From Lota lota (taxonomy: Eukaryota > Chordata > Actinopteri > Gadiformes > Lotidae): a stretch of 64,000 nt of DNA. Positions 22,690 to 34,804 of the stretch are shown in pieces. The stretch spans positions 9,714,616 to 9,778,615 of the forward strand of contig JACYXH010000772.1 in the NCBI GenBank assembly GCA_026745465.1, given 5' to 3'. Position numbers and translations under genes: made by a program. The number at the start of each line of letters is the position of its first letter. Positions within the stretch are counted from its first letter, which is position 1. Under the pieces are notes generated by a model that searched no databases, was not told the origin of the DNA, and saw only the letters and a list, made by a program, of their open reading frames with translations.

Positions 22690-22700
22690 GTCATCAACAG
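22299..22700 (+). other. GAB2: GAB2 intron 8
   Basis: 402 bp: plain sequence, a TTC/TTCTTCC-rich tract (22465-22530), then a (GT)35 array (22617-22686) that ends 14 bp before the exon. Confidence 0.85.
22617..22686. repeat. (GT)35 microsatellite next to GAB2 exon 9 acceptor
   Basis: 70 bp of perfect GT, separated from exon 9 only by TTTGTCATCAACAG. The usual polypyrimidine tract is reduced to the repeat's own U residues. Confidence 0.95.
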
Positions 22701-22821
22701 CAGAACCCAGCGTCAACGTCCCCGGCGGTCAGCGGCACCAGTAGCCCCGCCCCCAGGAAGTGTGGCAACGTGGACTACCTGGCGCTGGACTTCCAGCCCG
22801 GCTCCCCCAGCCCCTGCAGGA

Positions 22822-22823
<2 letters not shown>
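22701..22823 (+). CDS. GAB2: GAB2 exon 9 (first SHP2-docking tyrosine)
   Basis: 123 nt, phase 0 at both ends, so it can be skipped without breaking the frame. It encodes QNPASTSPAVSGTSSPAPRK and CGNVDYLALDFQPGSPSPCRK, close to human. VDYLALDF (Tyr codon 22776; human Tyr614) is one half of the paired-tyrosine motif that engages the tandem SH2 domains of SHP2. The acceptor is a tandem AACAG|CAG, so the first Gln may be optional. The donor is the beginning of a GT array, and another GT array lies just upstream; this exon sits between two UG-repeat tracts. Confidence 0.95.

Positions 22824-22878
<55 letters not shown>
22824..22878. repeat. (GT)27 microsatellite forming the GAB2 exon 9 donor
   Basis: 55 bp of GT starting at the first intron base, so the 5' splice site reads AAG|GTGTGT and every second position downstream is also a GT. 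Confidence 0.95.
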
Positions 22879-22879
<1 letters not shown>

Positions 22880-23097
22880 ATGTTATCAAATATTTTATTG
22901 TTACATCAGCCTTCTTATCCTTTGATCTTATCCCTTGATCCGTTTTTATTACTTTATTGCTCTTTTTCATTGGAGTCTCATTATTATTTAAATCTCTTAG
23001 TCTGTCAAGTTAACATCTTCAAAATCGTATATTTTACCGTACTGGAACTTAGCGTAACTCTCTTTTAAGATTTTCTTTCCTCTGTAAATCCATGTTA

Positions 23098-23185
23098 TGG
23101 TGATGATGATGATGATGATGATGATGCTGATGATAGTGGTGATGATTATGATGGTGTTGATGATGATGATGACAACAATAATGAT
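23098..23185. repeat. (GAT)n-rich tract
   Basis: Imperfect GATGAT/GATGGT repeats in GAB2 intron 9. Confidence 0.85.
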
Positions 23186-23290
23186 GGCAATAATTCATAT
23201 AATCACAATTAGCTTTATTTATGAAACCGGCCGTCCCTCGGTTGCTTCGACTCACCCCCCCACTCGTCTCTCCCCCCCTTCCCCCTCCAG

Positions 23291-23434
23291 CCGTCCACAT
23301 CATCGGTGACCTCCGATGAGAAGGTGGACTACGTCCAGGTGGACAAGGAGAAGACCCAGGCCCTCCAGAACACCATGCAGGAGTGGACCGACGTGCGTCA
23401 GTCCACCGAGCCCGCCAAGGGAGTCAAGTCCTGA
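23291..23434 (+). CDS. GAB2: GAB2 exon 10 (C-terminus, second SHP2-docking tyrosine)
   Basis: The last coding exon: 47 codons and a TGA stop at 23432. It encodes PSTSSVTSDEKVDYVQVDKEK, then TQALQNTMQEWTDVRQSTEP and AKGVKS. It differs from the human C-terminus by only a few residues, the most conserved part of the gene. VDYVQVDK (Tyr codon 23330; human Tyr643) is the second SHP2-docking tyrosine and pairs with that in exon 9. The C-rich pyrimidine tract and CCAG acceptor are strong. The stop is followed by a long 3' UTR with no further intron in evidence. Confidence 0.97.
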   Translation, partial: PSTSSVTSDEKVDYVQVDKEKTQALQNTMQEWTDVRQSTEPAKGVKS

Positions 23435-24490
23435 CCCTGAGCAGGAAACAATCTCAACACACACAACACACACATAAACAACAAACTAAATCGAAACCCG
23501 TTTCGACCGGACTCCAGTTAGCCCTCCTTCCCTCGCGGTACGAGAGGAATGGAAGGAACCGATTTTGTGGAGCGGATGCTGGGACGTAAGCGGACTTAAA
23601 AGCCATAACGTTTTGTACGCCTCCCGAAGGAGAACACAAGGATGAAAGCCGATACAGTGACCCCCAACCTACCCCGACCTTTCACCCCAACCCTAACCTC
23701 CCACGACCACCAAAGCGCTTCTTCAAGGCTGTTCTGAGGACCTGCTATGGATCTGACTGATATTGCGCATGGAAAACAATATTTCCCCCTTGTGTTGAAC
23801 TTCAAACTGCTTGTCATGAACCTGGATGCCTATGACTGATGCTCGCCTTACCGACCTGTGTGTGTTCTGTGTGTTACCTGCAACTGCTAAGACCACCCTG
23901 GTGCCGCTACCAGGTCAATACAGGCCCTGATGTACTTCAAATGAAATCCAAACTGGCGTGTTCAAACAGAGTAAACATGTCAGGTTTGCGGGATCTCATT
24001 TCATTGTGATTCACCGCATTAATGAATGGGTTGCCGTCACTATATCGTAGGCTGTGGAATTTGACAGCAGTTGGACAGCCAATATGAATACGCCCGTTTA
24101 TATTTAGCTTGAAGTGTATCAAGCCTTTAATAACTCGATAATTACGGCTACGTACTAGTTGGGGGTGGGGGAGGGTCTTCCAGCAGACTGCGGGGGGTTG
24201 ACGGTTGGAAACCCCCCAGAGGGCTCCTTGAGCAAGACATGTTACACCTCAAATCACCACGCTGAAGCTGATCCACACCTCGAATGGCAGCCATTTTATA
24301 TGTGCGTGTGTGTCTGTGTGTGCGGCTGCCTGTGCGAGTGTTTGAGAGTCCTTGCTCTCCGGGGGGGACCTAGCGTCTATAAAAGTAGTTTGCCAGTGTG
24401 TACACATAGCGCATTTAACCAGAACTGCAACAGGGCACAATTTATCTCTCTCTCTCTCTGCCTCTCTACTTATCTCTTGTTCCATCCCTT

Positions 24491-24602
<112 letters not shown>

Positions 24603-27327
24603 TTCTCTCTCTCTCTATCTCTCTCTCTGCTTCTCTCTCTCAGCATCTCTCTCTGCCGCTGTGTCTCTGCCCCTCTCTCTCTCCCTCTCTGTCTCTCTCA
24701 CTGTATCCCTGCCTCTCTCTGTCACTGTCTGCTGTTTTCTGCTGAGTGCTGCAGGAACCACTGAAGAGATTATTTTCTCTGCAGGCAATGGCTTCTGCTT
24801 GGCGGTGCATGTTTTGCAGAGGGAAACACCCAGGGTCACACCACTGTTGGGTAGAATCATGGCTGCACGAAACCACAACACGCACTCATAGGTGGACATC
24901 TTATTTTATAATGAACCGTGCCGCCATTTGAAAATTACACGTAACACAGTTAATCAATTCATTAATGAAGACGCCATTTTACGCTTCTAAAATGGTCCAA
25001 TCTAGAGTAAAAACTGTGGATAACGAAATGTCCTTTTGTGTTTACAAAAAAACAGGACAATGATGTAAAAGCCATTCCTCAATGCCTCTATCAATATGAA
25101 TTTATAAAGTATACCTTCCAGCCCTACTTTTAATGACAGAAGCTGTTCGCAACATTAAAGCAACGATCACAGACTCCAGTTGGTTGCATGGTTAATACAT
25201 CTATGCAGGTCTAATAATTCAACAAAAACACCGTCCAAAAACACCCAGACGGTTCATCCGACCAGCGAGAAGAGAAATAGTGTCCAAGCTTCATTGTTGG
25301 AGTTTGATCTTAGACGGATCAGAGTTCGTTTCAGTTCAAACCTCAACATTTCCATGGTCTAGAATTCACTTGTTCCTTCGACAGCCTCTGTAGCAGGTAG
25401 TTTTAACAATGTTTAACAATGTGCGAGTTGTAACCACATGTAGAGAACACTGGACTGACCGACATCAGAGAGAGAAGTCAAACAAGATGTTTGGCAGGAA
25501 CCTGAAGGGCAGTAGTATTGTCTTAAGGTCTCACTTGTGATTTCACGGTGGAGACACCGTCATATGATCCTCCTTCTCATTTAAATATGCCAAAAAGAAA
25601 AACAAGTATCACTTTTTTGAACATCCAAATATAATCAATGGAACTTCCTCTCCAGCTAGAAAAACTAAAAAAAACATTTCAAACCAATAACAATATCACA
25701 GAACTAACAGGCAGGCCAACGCGTATGGTCACCTTGGCATGTTCCAATCACTCCCAAGTGTTGCAACTACCCTTCTTTTAGTTTTACTTGCAATATTTGA
25801 ATTACAGGTGTAAAATACACACTCTCAATGCTATTTCACGTATTTTTTTTATGTGTCAAGTCAACGGCCACTATTTTAAGACTTCTTTTTGGATTTTTGG
25901 CGCCACGTTTGACAGTAAATGTGCGTAAAACAAAGTAATGAGTGAGACCAAGAGATTTTTTTACTCTGTGTAATGGTCATTAAAGTGCTAATTAATGCAA
26001 ATAAAGTGTGTGTAGGATGGAGTGTGTATACGTCTAAAGTCAGGTTTCAGTCAACTGACTTTACAGTGTGATCCAGGGTCTGTTATACACACTACAGTGA
26101 CCGCATCTGTAATGAATAGGCTCTAATACATGACAAATGTGCAGCACTTAAGTTAGAGTGGGTCAGTAATATATTACAAAATGAAGTCTTCGGTTTTGCT
26201 GTATCGTTTAAAACTTTTTCCTTAGAAGCCACTGGATACAAAAAGGACTTGCCAATAGTTAGAAGTTGAAAAAACACTAAGGAATTAAGGATTTCTTTCT
26301 CCTCTTGACTACTCAATGTTCTGAAATTGCCTTATGTCTTTATTCTGCTTTGATACAATATATATATATTATTTTGTTTCTCCCTTTTTTTTTTTTAAAG
26401 GAATCAGTCATATTGTACTAATACAGAGTCATTTGGGGTCAAAAATAAATCCAGTATTTCATTGTGGGCAGGAACCACTTTTAACAAAGCCATCCCTGTG
26501 TGGTCGTCATGGCGACGCCAACAACAGACCTTATTATTGATGGTTGCATTAAGATTTACAATCTTGGTGTTTTTCTAAAATTTTTACTGCTTTTTGTATT
26601 CTTTTTATCGTTCTTTTTACTAATAAGCGTACACCGGTGTTTTTTTATATCGACAGGGGTCAAGCTAAATTAAACGAAAAGCTTTGTTTTTATTTTATTT
26701 GTTTAAAAAGTTTTTATGATGCATTCTTTCATTAGGGGGAGGGGTGGGGTGAACGTTGAATTGCTCTGGCAAACTGAGTAACAGAACGCAAGAAAATAGA
26801 AAAGAAAAATCAGAATCTGTCTCCCTGTGACTTTCTCTCTCTCGCTGATGTCAAGAAAAAGCAAACCAAGGAAATAAAAACAAGGGGATGTGTAATTTAT
26901 TAGCTAGAGAGCTGTAGAATATGTGTGGTGTTGTAGATTGTGCTCGTGTCGTGTTTCAAAATGGTGGCCAACTGTCCCGCCAGTCCTGCAGTATAGGCCT
27001 ACTCGTACAGATCTCTTGTTTTCAAACCACTGTTGTCGCTCCATACTGTGAGGCCTCTGTAGTTTGCTTGTGTGTTAATTTATTAATTTATTGGGTTTAT
27101 TAGCAGCTGATAAGTGTATTAAAGGAAGGATCTAAAAAAAAAGAGGACATTTTCTCTCCCTACTAACATTGATGTTTGATGATGATGATGTTGATTTTGT
27201 GAAGCAATATGACGAATGAGATGGGTGTACCGGTAACGTGGTTGGCTACAGTATGTCTGGGATACACACGGGACTACACCTCTTTGTTATATTCCTGTAT
27301 TAATGGTAGACTTCAACTGTGGACATA

Positions 27328-27333
27328 AATAAA
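27328..27333 (+). terminator. GAB2: Poly(A) signal AATAAA, probable GAB2 3' end
   Basis: AATAAA within ACATAAATAAATC, with a GT-rich downstream element from 27345. Alternatives with the same hexamer lie at 26000 and 26873. Confidence 0.5.
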
Positions 27334-27427
27334 TCAATAAGTGCATCCTGTTTTGTGTTGAAGCTTTACTTGTCTTTGTTTACAGGCACTGATTAGTGAA
27401 GCCTAATCCAGCTTTAGTCTATAGTGG

Positions 27428-27560
27428 CTAGGGATAGGTAGGGTTTGATCCCCAGTGTTTGCAGCCTATACTTTAGGCATCCTAGAGCAAGATGTACCAC
27501 CTAACTGCTTCGTAATGTATCTGGATAAGTCCTTGTGTTTTGATAATGATGTATTATAAC
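27428..27560 (+). mobile_element. tRNA-derived SINE copy (5' truncated)
   Basis: Starts in the B-box region (GGTTTGATCCCCAGTGTTTG), then CTTTAGGCATCCTAGAGCAA, CTAACTGCTTCGTAATGTAT and a CTGGATAAGTCCTTG tail. Confidence 0.72.
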
Positions 27561-28912
27561 CACATAAATGCCCAGTGGAACAATGTACAGATTTGATTCA
27601 TATTCATATCCCTAATTAATATTCCCCCACCTCAGTTAACGCAGAGGCCCACAATTTACTGTCTGGCGCCCCCTGCTGGACAACATGCTTGTCTGTACAC
27701 TATTCTGCTGCTGTTTTTGTTAATGTAGGGAAATAGGAAAGTTCGTTTTTGTTTTGCAATTCCTGTTGGCCGACCTCAAGAATTCTCTACAGTCGTGCCA
27801 GGCTACAAAGCAGTTTATATTGGATACGGTGTCCTATTCCTGTATAGCAACATCATTAATCGATATGCATGCTGTGTTTTCTGCATCCCTGCGGGGGTCT
27901 CTGCAGAATTAGGTTACATCCTATTCCCGGATATTGTCTCGCTGAGATTTTTTCCATTATTCCCATGTTTTGCAGAGCTTTTGAAACCACGGAAAATGCC
28001 CATTGATCATTGCATAGTTGTTCATTACAAGCAAGACATCCTCACTGTTATTAAAAAACAAAACAAATTCAGCTAGCATATTATTCTTCATAAGGCCTCG
28101 GGTTTTTTTTTCTTCAAAAGAACAAATATAGGCCTACAAACATAAGACATATGCACTCGTATTTCAAAGTGAATATGTCTATGGTCTCATTTTTGTATTA
28201 ATTTAATTTAATTTAATTCTGAGTAACATTTACGTCTTTTTTTTCTTTTCTTTTTTACTTGTAGGATTAAGGTCATTGTTAATAGTCGTTCCGGTTTTCA
28301 CGTTCATGACGCCATTGCCCAAGGTAGAGTCGTCCCTCATCAGAGTCTTCGCGGGATGGAGTTGAACTCGGGGGATGAAGGGCAAAGCGTCACGACAAGC
28401 GGCGAGGAAGAGGTTAGTGATGTGATGCTTCCGGGTTTAGAGGTTACCTCAGACACAACCTGAACACTGTTTCCAGGGAGGCCAGGGGCCTCTGATTTGG
28501 GGGTGGCCCAGAAAAACAACGCCCCCCTACTTTAACGTTGCAGAACGGCGCACAGAATTAATAGGCCTACGTCACAAAATGACAGACTATAAGTCATAAA
28601 ATATATATTTTTTTACATATAGCAATATAAAGCACCGGATATAAAAACACCTAATTTCGGTTAGATATTGTTTGACACGTTCATATTAACTGTCGTATTT
28701 GGTTAGGCACCCACATATCTGTCAGGGATTAATAATGTGGTTATGTATGCAGGGAACTCATACTTAATATTTCCCATTTGAACGGGCCTAATGCTGTAAT
28801 TCTGGGATGTTTTTTTAGGAGTGGAGAGGTGGAACAAAATATGGTGAGAGCATTGCACCGGTAGACATGAAAATGTTCGACTCCCACTGCCATTGTGTCC
28901 TTGTGCAAGAAG

Positions 28913-28913
<1 letters not shown>

Positions 28914-28997
<84 letters not shown>
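28914..28997. repeat. (CA)42 microsatellite
   Basis: 84 bp of perfect CA. Confidence 0.96.
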
Positions 28998-28998
<1 letters not shown>

Positions 28999-29853
28999 TC
29001 CCACACACTGTCCTGTTGGTGAAAATCACTGAACCTCATGTCCCGTTTAATACAATAGGAAGCGTGTATCCATGAAGGAGAGGCAAAAATCAAGCCAGGG
29101 CCCAGGTCCATAGCAGACCTTTAATTTATCATGGCGACTCATTGCTGCATGCTATGAATAGCCTAACATAACAGCTGACAGATGGGTTTATTTCCATAGA
29201 CCTCGTTGGGCAAATGGACTTTGCAATTTAAACAAATGTATTTTATTTACAGATTAAATACAACCCCCTATTTAATATACACATTTAAAGAAAATATCCC
29301 TGCACCACCTTTCCGAAAAAAAAGAGAGACGGATAGTTATCCAGACAGAGAGAACATAATGGCAGACATACAATTAGCCCGACAGACAGCATTAGACATG
29401 GGGGCAGACCGAACAGAATATCATCAGATCTTAATGTTGTGTACGGAAGTTGTTTAACCTATATAGGCAATGACTCTCTGTTACTAAAACGAGAGTAGTG
29501 TAATGCTGCATGACAAACACACGGGAATCCATTTTCTGATCCCTTCATCCACTCCTCCAACCTCGAGGGGTAGTTAGTTCACTTCCAAACCACCAGGGGG
29601 TGCGTTTGGACGCTACGATCAACACTTGCTGTCGTCTCACGTCGTGTGGAAGAGGAATGTTCATACAATGAGAGTCTTGTAGTTTCTCTCGGTGCTCGGC
29701 TACTGCCTCGGTGCACCGTACGGACAAGCGGTTGTCAGCGGAATACTGAAGCAGAGGAACAGGAACAGCCGAGGTCGCTTTGTGCGTTTATCCCTGCGTT
29801 TAGGGTGCGCGTCTTTATCTTCTGAATTTCAACGAGGACGTCTGCGATCCGGA

Positions 29854-29859
29854 TATAAA
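29854..29859 (+). promoter_or_regulatory. MAML2: TATA-like motif upstream of MAML2 (candidate)
   Basis: TATAAA in GGATATAAAGG lies about 610 bp before the start codon, followed by a GA-rich tract. A long 5' UTR would fit MAML2 genes, but there is no direct support for initiation here. Confidence 0.25.
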
Positions 29860-29892
29860 GGAAGAAAGAAAGAGAGAGGGAAAGGGTTAGAG

Positions 29893-29896
<4 letters not shown>

Positions 29897-29937
<41 letters not shown>
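29897..29937. repeat. (GA)20 microsatellite
   Basis: 41 bp of GA in the presumed MAML2 5' flank or 5' UTR. Confidence 0.93.
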
Positions 29938-29941
<4 letters not shown>

Positions 29942-30465
29942 ATGACTCATTTCTCAAAAAATGTCTCGAGTGCCAAAGTTAGGTGGATGGATCTCCGAGA
30001 ATCTCGTGTAATGGGAACGCGTCGCCTACTTTATAGATTATAGATGTTGGTTTGGTGTTTTGTGGTGTTTACACGGTGTTTCGAGGATCTGTTACTGAGC
30101 CATGTGTCAAAGATGTAAGCCGTTGTAATGACAAGTTGGCCGTGATGTGGTTTTAAATGAACAAACCGAGCCACACTGGATGGGATTGATCCTATGACCG
30201 ACCCGGTCGAGTAGTATTTTAATCAATAGGTGGAATCAATCAGGCGTTATCTTTTAACATAGAAAGGGACGTCATCGCGATCATCTTTTGCATTTATTTT
30301 AGTAACTCCGTGACGATCGCGTTGTGTTCCGTTATGCGTGTCGGGATTTTTATGTATGGTTTCATAGCCAAGTGTAATTATTTTCCATGACCGTATTGTT
30401 GCTGTTGGTCATCCGCTCCGAGGACTGAGTCCATAAACTTCTGGAGACAAGGGAGAGAGTAGGCT

Positions 30466-30891
30466 ATGGGAGAGGCGACACCCGCTCATCCCAACACCGG
30501 GGGGTTCGTACCGATGTTAGGAGGTGTGGGCATGGGTTCGATGCCCGGCGGGGTGAACGGGGGGCCGATGATCGCCGCCTCGCGGGGCTCCTCCGTCCCG
30601 CAGTTGCACAGCGCGATCGTGGAACGTCTGCGCGCGCGCATCGAGGTGTGTCGCCGGCACCACGCGACGTGCGAGAGCCGCTACCAGCGGGGCGAGGCCG
30701 AGCGCTCGGACCGCGGGCACGAGAGTACCCTCCACCTCCTCAACATAGTACACCAGCAGGGCACGGGCACCCGTAAGGCCAAGGGCGGCCGGGGCTCGAA
30801 CCAGCAACCCTCCACCGAGTACAGCAGAACCAACGGGGAGCAGAAGAACCAAAACTCTGAGGTCGACAACAAGCTCTCGACACGGATAGCA
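30466..30891 (+). CDS. MAML2: MAML2 exon 1 (Notch/CSL-binding domain)
   Basis: 142 codons from an ATG with G at -3 and +4; an in-frame TAG two codons upstream (30460-30462) fixes the start. Residues 1-45 are Gly/Met/Pro-rich and unstructured. Residues 46-108 form the MamL-1 domain: LHSAIVERLRARIEVCRRHH, then CESRYQRGEAERSDRGHE, then STLHLLNIV, ending in a basic KAKGGRG. This long helix binds the groove made by the Notch intracellular domain and CSL (RBPJ) to start target-gene transcription. The rest (to STRIA) is polar. The exon ends in phase 0 before GTAAGT; the reading frame runs only three codons into the intron. GC-rich, with dense CpG, as expected of a 5' exon. Confidence 0.95.
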
Positions 30892-31092
30892 GTAAGTTTG
30901 TAGTGATTATTTGTTTTCTTGTTTGTAGCTTATTTCTTTGGTGGTGATGGTGATGGAGATGATGACTGCTGCCGAGGGGTCATAACTATAATGACACAAT
31001 GGTGTTAGTGATGAGAATGGCCTGTTAGTCAGCTAGAGTCCCTAGAAAATATAGGTATAATGATGCGGTACGGAGGGAAATATTCATCATTT

Positions 31093-31241
<149 letters not shown>

Positions 31242-31471
31242 TCCGGGTCATGGGGGTCGGTTGGAGTTGGTTTCTCAGATTTGTTGTTTCGGTGAACGTT
31301 GCCAACGCCGTCTCCTCCGGGGCTACTGGGGTCTGCTGGCTGGCGGCTGTGGTTCATGAGAGAGAGATCTCTGGTTGGCAGGATTCGAGAGAGAGAGAGT
31401 TCCCAAGGGAGTGGTGGCTATCATCAAAGGAGACGTTCTCACACTGTCGCCACACTGTAAATCATGCTGCA

Positions 31472-31473
<2 letters not shown>

Positions 31474-31564
<91 letters not shown>
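31474..31564. repeat. (AC)45 microsatellite
   Basis: 91 bp of perfect AC. Confidence 0.96.
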
Positions 31565-31568
<4 letters not shown>

Positions 31569-32817
31569 AACCATCATTTTCCACTGTGAATTCTGGTTCT
31601 AAGGCCCCTAAACATGAATTACTGCAATTCTGTAGCTGGGGAGTACAGAGGAAAAAGTTGTAAGCCAATAATGCTTCTGTTGGAAGAGTGTTACATGTGT
31701 CATGAGGTAGTTAAGTTCATCCGTTATATTGGGGTTATTCTCCGATGTAGAGACCTTTAGTGGAGTTATGGACTTTTATGCAATGCCACTGTCGACATAG
31801 TTGTCAATATCCATATTGTGTCCTTATTAGTTAAAAGAGAACATCAGCAGACATCCAAATACAGTTTTGTGTTCTGATAAGATAGTGCTTCCCATTGTGT
31901 ACTTATTTAAAATGTAAAACACATGTTTCTTAAGAATGACAAACAGTATCAATGCTATTGCATTACAGTTGGAAGAAGGAATATATAAACAACTTGTGTA
32001 TTTATTGTTACACAACCTAGAAGTGCTCCTTGAGGTCATGACCTTTCCTGATTATGTCTGTTTTTAGAAGGAACTCCCGAGAAGTCAAATTCATTTGAAA
32101 AACGATTGGAGTTTACAGTCTTTTTCTACTTCTCTAACGTTGATAAAGAACTTAACAGCGGCATCCACATGCAAAGAAAACCTATATTCTAAGCCTTGAC
32201 GTTTTTATTTCCAGTTTATTTTCCATCATAAACTCCCCCTTCACCCCACAGCTATCCTTCAATTTAGCGTCTGTAGCTTGCAACCGACAACATTTCTCTC
32301 CCGCGATCAACAGAAATGTCTGCCGGGCCGCTAACTGTGGTCAGTTAATAACTGTAGAGAGACTTGGTGTTCTCTGTGAGCTGATAGCGCTCACTTCCTG
32401 TTCAGTATCAGTTGAAGACAGTCCGTGAACTATTTCTAGGCTTTTTTCTTGTTATTCTTTGGACGCCAGGGAGTTGGCCAGGCCGATTCCAAGGCAGTAA
32501 AATATTTCTCAGCCTCCTCTGCCTTATCATTTTTCCTCTTGGCTCTTATAGGAGAAAAGTAAACATTTGAATGTGATTCCCGCTTTCCTAAAATGACATC
32601 CAGGGGAACTAATGAGGGGTGTTGCGATGTGTTTAGTCCCGTCAATACGCATCCCATTTGGTTCATCGTCAGTATAGCTGTGTTTGTCTCTGATTCTATG
32701 GTATAAATATGAAAAACTGCCATTCAGAAAATGTCTATGTAACACAAACAATCTGTTTGACTTCTTATGTTAGGTTTCACTGCTGCCACTGCGGCACGTA
32801 CCTCTTGCACTGTGCTA

Positions 32818-33085
32818 AGTGGTGTGTGTGTGTTTGTGTGTGTGTGTTGCAACGGAGGAACATGCTCCATTTAAAAGTGATGAGTGCAGCATAATGGGGA
32901 GAAGGAAGCAGAGGCTGTGTGTGTGTGTGTAGTATATATGTGTATGTGTGTATGTGCACATTTGTGTGTGCGTATTTTTTGCGGGTGGGTGTCCGAGTGT
33001 GTGTGTGTGTGTGTGTGTGTCTGTCTGTCTTTGCGTGTGTGTATGTGTTTGTGTGTATGTTTGCATGTGCGTGTGTTTACATTCA
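32818..33085. repeat. Degenerate GT-rich tract
   Basis: Several short GT arrays (32822-32848, 32917-32930, 32997-33020) separated by GT-rich words. Confidence 0.8.
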
Positions 33086-34146
33086 CCCTGAGGTTAATAT
33101 GTGTGTCATTGCTCATAATGATGGGTTGAAGCCAAATAACTGAATGTACTGTTTTAGAAATCCACCCTCCCCTCCACCCAGCCCACTCCCCATCACCGAC
33201 TCAGACTTCTAGGTTCTCTTTCCTTTGCTGTTGGCTAACCGACTCCTTCTAGATCTCAGCTAAAAACAGCTAATAACAAAAGATAACAACGGTCCTCCAA
33301 CCAGTTCCGCTCAACGTTAGCTAAATAACTTGGTGGTGTTACAGGTGGAGTAACACTGAGTTAGGAATATATTATGTTTGCACATAATGTCACTCACTCC
33401 TTTTATACTTTGGGTTCATTTGTGATGGGACAATAAACTGGAATCAGAATCTGATGTTTCAGATAAATGCTGAGATGTAGGCCGTCAATGGGGAGGGCTC
33501 ACTTCATTATGGCGGCAAGGTTTCGAGAGAGCTGTGCTTTAAACGTGGAATCTAGATTAGCAGAGGATGTGGTTTCCAGAAGACATCCTAGAAATGGGGA
33601 GAAGAGAAATGATCACTTGCTTGGACAAAAGCCAGAACGTTTTGTACATAGTTGTATGCGGTCCCCTGTAATCTGCTGCCTTCTACCTGTTTGGGCGAGT
33701 GCGTTGTGTACAAAAATGGTTAAGGTAGTAAAATGCTTTTGAGAGCAGCATTAGCGCCGTTATGTTGAACACACGCATAATCTCCTCCGAAAAAGGTTCC
33801 ACCACCAACACCTCACATGTGGAACTATAATCAGTACACACAAGCGCAGGAAAACAAACACTTGGCAAAACAACGGCCGCGGCCTTGCAGCTCGATGCAC
33901 GCCATGCGTTGTCGTGGCCAATTATCCTTGCTTTTCACAAACGACACGCTCAGCAGCTTGTCGGTGGAAGCTTCCCCGGCTCTGGCGATCTCTCTGGGAG
34001 GTTTGAAGTGGCCGGGGGCCTGGCGTGGAAGCGTTTGAAACCTCCGGTGGATACGGTGCTTCCTGGCGGTGTTTGCTCCGTGTCAAACAAGCGCGCCTTG
34101 AAAAGTGCAAGCGCGCAGAGCCGAGCGGTTCTTGGTGATTAAGTGT

Positions 34147-34290
<144 letters not shown>

Positions 34291-34777
34291 CCGGGAGGAT
34301 TTAGCTATTTCCTAATCTCGCTGCGGTGGTGACGCGCCAGGGGAGCGAAGGCCATGGCCGACGCGGTGCAGAAGCCAGGATTAATGTGCAAGCCTGTCCT
34401 CGTACGCGAACAACCACCATAGCTACTCCCTGGCGGAAGGAACCTCCCGCTCTCTCTCCCGTTTAGTATTCCTATAGTGTAAACAACTTTCCACGTCCTA
34501 TTGACCTGTATCTACACGCCATGTGTTGCGAAAGATAAAACCAGGATATGGCTGAACCCTAAACTGAACTCAAATCAAAGATGAGGTCCTCTACTCAAAA
34601 CAGTAGGAACTGAAAAATGGGAATCTCTGCTCTATGATGAATGAGGGTGTGAGAGAGCCCTCACACACCCACCCCCCCCCCTAGTGCTCCGCTATGCTAC
34701 AATACACACGGTACACGATTACTCCAGGTTTATGGGGACCACCCATAGTGGGGACAGTCTACCCAACCCTCCAACCA

Positions 34778-34804
34778 CCCCCCCCCCCCCCCCCCCCCCC
34801 CCCC
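34778..34804. repeat. Poly-C run (27 nt)
   Basis: Uninterrupted C run. Confidence 0.93.

Larger units (their letters stand above)
22824..23290 (+). other. GAB2: GAB2 intron 9
   Basis: 467 bp: the GT array at the donor, AT-rich plain sequence, a GATGAT tract (23098-23185), then a C-rich acceptor CCCCCTTCCCCCTCCAG. Confidence 0.85.
27351..30465. other. Intergenic region between GAB2 and MAML2
   Basis: About 3.1 kb. Contains a SINE copy (27428-27560), AT-rich plain DNA with a TTTAA repeat (28199-28216), a CA array (28914-28997), a GA array (29897-29937), and probably the MAML2 promoter and 5' UTR in its last 600 bp. No coding exon is recognised. Confidence 0.7.

Noticed and set aside
32436..32751. 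95-codon minus-strand frame with mixed composition (ends WRPKNNKKKA)
   Set aside because: No family recognised, no splice or promoter context, and length is compatible with chance in 64 kb.
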